Shown: piece after piece, positions 62,834 to 64,000 of the stretch
How positions within the stretch are numbered: position 1 is the first letter of the stretch
Layout: each line of letters starts with the position of its first letter
Assembly: GCA_964565715.1 (NCBI GenBank)
Contig: CAZMGG010000002.1
Span: forward strand, 47,836-111,835
Length of the DNA stretch: 64,000 bases
Source: CAZMGG01 sp964565715
Lineage (GTDB): Bacteria > Planctomycetota > UBA1135 > UBA2386
Direction: 5' to 3'
Notes under the pieces: generated by a model
Databases searched by the model: none
The model's input: only the letters and a program-made list of their open reading frames with translations
Told to the model about the DNA's origin: nothing
Position numbers and translations under genes: made by a program

Positions 62834-62843
62834 TCAGCCGTAG
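62811..62843. repeat. 33-bp direct repeat, right copy
   Basis: Matches 58955-58987 at 32 of 33 bases. It overlaps the last codons of the secreted-protein gene ending at 62834 and forms a GACGCCG/CGGCGTC hairpin just after that stop, so it may also act as its terminator. Confidence 0.85.
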
Positions 62844-63805
62844 AGCCAGGAATCGGTCGGCAGCACCACCCCGCCCTCGAACACGAAACCCTGCAGCACC
62901 ACCTGGACGCCCGGCGGCAGCGGCGGCGGCGCCAGCATCCAGTTCTGCGCGGTCACCACGCGCGTCACCGCCACGTCCATGTGCGGCAGACACACGGCGC
63001 CCGGCAACGGCGGGGGCGCGCTGCCGGGCAATCCCACGCCCAGCACCAGCAGCCGCCCGGGGCCGGGCAACCGGTCGAAGCCCACCGTGGCCGCACCCAC
63101 CGTCCAGCGCACCCACTGCAACCCGGCGCAGCCGCGCCGCCAGGGCACCGCCGGGCTGGTGTCGCGCAGGAAGGCGAGCTGCACCCGCGCGCGGTAGTTC
63201 GCCGCCTGCGCCGTCGTCGAGCGGGTGCTGCCGACGTGCAGGATCCGCATCAGCCCGCCGTTCGGACCGATCGCGAACGGGAACTCGCGGGTCTGCACGC
63301 AGCCGCACGGCCCGGCGATCGAGTACTCGAAGGTGCCGTCGGCGCCGAGGTCGACGAACAGTTCGCCCAGCAGGCCCGGGCCCGAGGAGCCCACCACGTC
63401 GAGCGTGATCGAGACCGCGCCGGCCACCGGTGCGGGCGCCGACCAGCGCAGCAGGAAGTCGCCGCGGCTGATCGCGCTGGCGCCGCCGCGCGATGCCACC
63501 GTCGGCAGGTCGACCTCGAACTCCGCCGCGAAGAAGGGCGCGCCGAATTCCTCGCGGGCGCGCAGGCGCAGCAGGCCGGTGGTGGCGCCGCTGGCGGCCG
63601 CTTCGCTGCGGACGCTGCCATAGGGCAGCACGCCGATGGGGATGCGGGCCGCCGACGGCTGGCCGTGGCCGCTGTGCTCGATCGCCAGCACCGCCTCGTC
63701 GGCCAGTGCCACGTCGAACTGCTGCGCTGGCAGCGCCGCCACCGCGGCGAACACCGCCCACACCCACTCCGGTACAGACCACCGCCCTGCTGCGATTCCT
63801 CGCAT
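62834..63805 (-). CDS. Secreted beta-rich protein, Planctomycetota-type
   Basis: A 323-residue protein with a signal peptide (about residues 10-28, ending LPAQ). The mature part contains beta-strand-rich segments with GSSGPGLLGELFVDLGADG, a CGC pair near residue 165, and a C-terminal domain ending in VVLQGFVFEGGVVLPTD, similar in style to the end of the protein at 57130-58845. The start at 63805 follows a GAGGAGGCGACGAGG stretch. Function unknown. Confidence 0.65.
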   Translation of the reverse strand: MRGIAAGRWSVPEWVWAVFAAVAALPAQQFDVALADEAVLAIEHSGHGQPSAARIPIGVLPYGSVRSEAAASGATTGLLRLRAREEFGAPFFAAEFEVDLPTVASRGGASAISRGDFLLRWSAPAPVAGAVSITLDVVGSSGPGLLGELFVDLGADGTFEYSIAGPCGCVQTREFPFAIGPNGGLMRILHVGSTRSTTAQAANYRARVQLAFLRDTSPAVPWRRGCAGLQWVRWTVGAATVGFDRLPGPGRLLVLGVGLPGSAPPPLPGAVCLPHMDVAVTRVVTAQNWMLAPPPLPPGVQVVLQGFVFEGGVVLPTDSWLYG

Positions 63806-64000
63806 CGTGCCTCGTCGCCTCCTCGGTCGCATCGCGCGCCCGCGAGGTGCGGGGCTCGCTGCCACACGGCGTTCAGGACGCCGCGGTATCCCGAGGGACG
63901 ACGGGAATCGCGCCCGGACGGGCACGATTCCGCCGCGGCCCTAGCCTGAAGTTCGACGGCGCGTGGCGCTGAACGGCGCCCGCAAGTGGCGGAGGGGGCA

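Noticed and set aside
58955..62843. Transposon, integron or prophage
   Set aside because: No transposase, integrase, terminal inverted repeats or phage genes; only the direct repeats and composition suggest mobility.

Overview
The window is 64 kb of very G+C-rich DNA, densely packed with genes on both strands. Many neighbouring genes overlap by 1-11 bases. The best guess for the host is a member of the Planctomycetota, probably from a deep and poorly sampled class. This rests on large secreted proteins with a characteristic C-terminal beta domain (57130-58845, 62834-63805), several carboxypeptidase-regulatory-like secreted proteins, many lipoproteins, a GH127 hydrolase and a reduced type II secretion/type IV pilus-like cluster. 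No rRNA or tRNA gene is visible, so the assignment is an inference.

Layout. 1-6.3 kb: a partial topoisomerase III, a GT4 glycosyltransferase, a coupled flavin halogenase-like/PhyH dioxygenase pair and a fatty-acid desaturase. 6.4-13.8 kb: a BNR-type lipoprotein, an M19 dipeptidase, a GH127 glycosidase, a zinc-ribbon membrane protein and a HAD phosphatase. 13.8-18.0 kb: a MacAB/Lol-like ABC export operon. 18.1-27.1 kb: a regulatory-domain repeat protein, IlvE, a class A beta-lactamase-like lipoprotein, an unknown secreted protein, a serine-hydrolase/esterase fusion, a 43-residue His/Cys-rich lipoprotein and a DUF423 protein.

27.1-30.9 kb is the most striking part. A strongly structured, apparently non-coding stretch leads into a SelW-like selenoprotein gene with an in-frame UGA and a SECIS-like hairpin. 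A methyltransferase-fold lipoprotein follows, then senB-senA, the glycosyltransferase and C-Se bond-forming enzyme of selenoneine synthesis. The cell therefore appears to put selenium both into protein (as selenocysteine) and into a small molecule, with both uses encoded within 3.3 kb.

30.9-41.2 kb: a contiguous secretin/PilP/PilO/GspL/pseudopilin/GspF operon, a separate gspG and a divergent gspE. 41.3-43.4 kb: a NorB/NorC-like pair. 43.5-46.7 kb: a zinc peptidase plus ATP-grasp pair and an Rpn-type nuclease. 46.7-49.3 kb: leuS. 49.4-57.1 kb: secreted and envelope proteins, including a VWA lipoprotein, a putative metal-handling set and a thioesterase. 59.0-62.8 kb: a visibly less G+C-rich four-gene operon (sigma-like factor, 12-Cys secreted protein, membrane-anchored protein, MauE-like protein) bracketed by a 33-bp direct repeat; it looks like an acquired cassette.

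A recurring signal runs through the window. At least eleven start codons are preceded at 6-9 nt by a TANNNT hexamer with a C-rich spacer and no Shine-Dalgarno sequence, which suggests widespread leaderless transcription.
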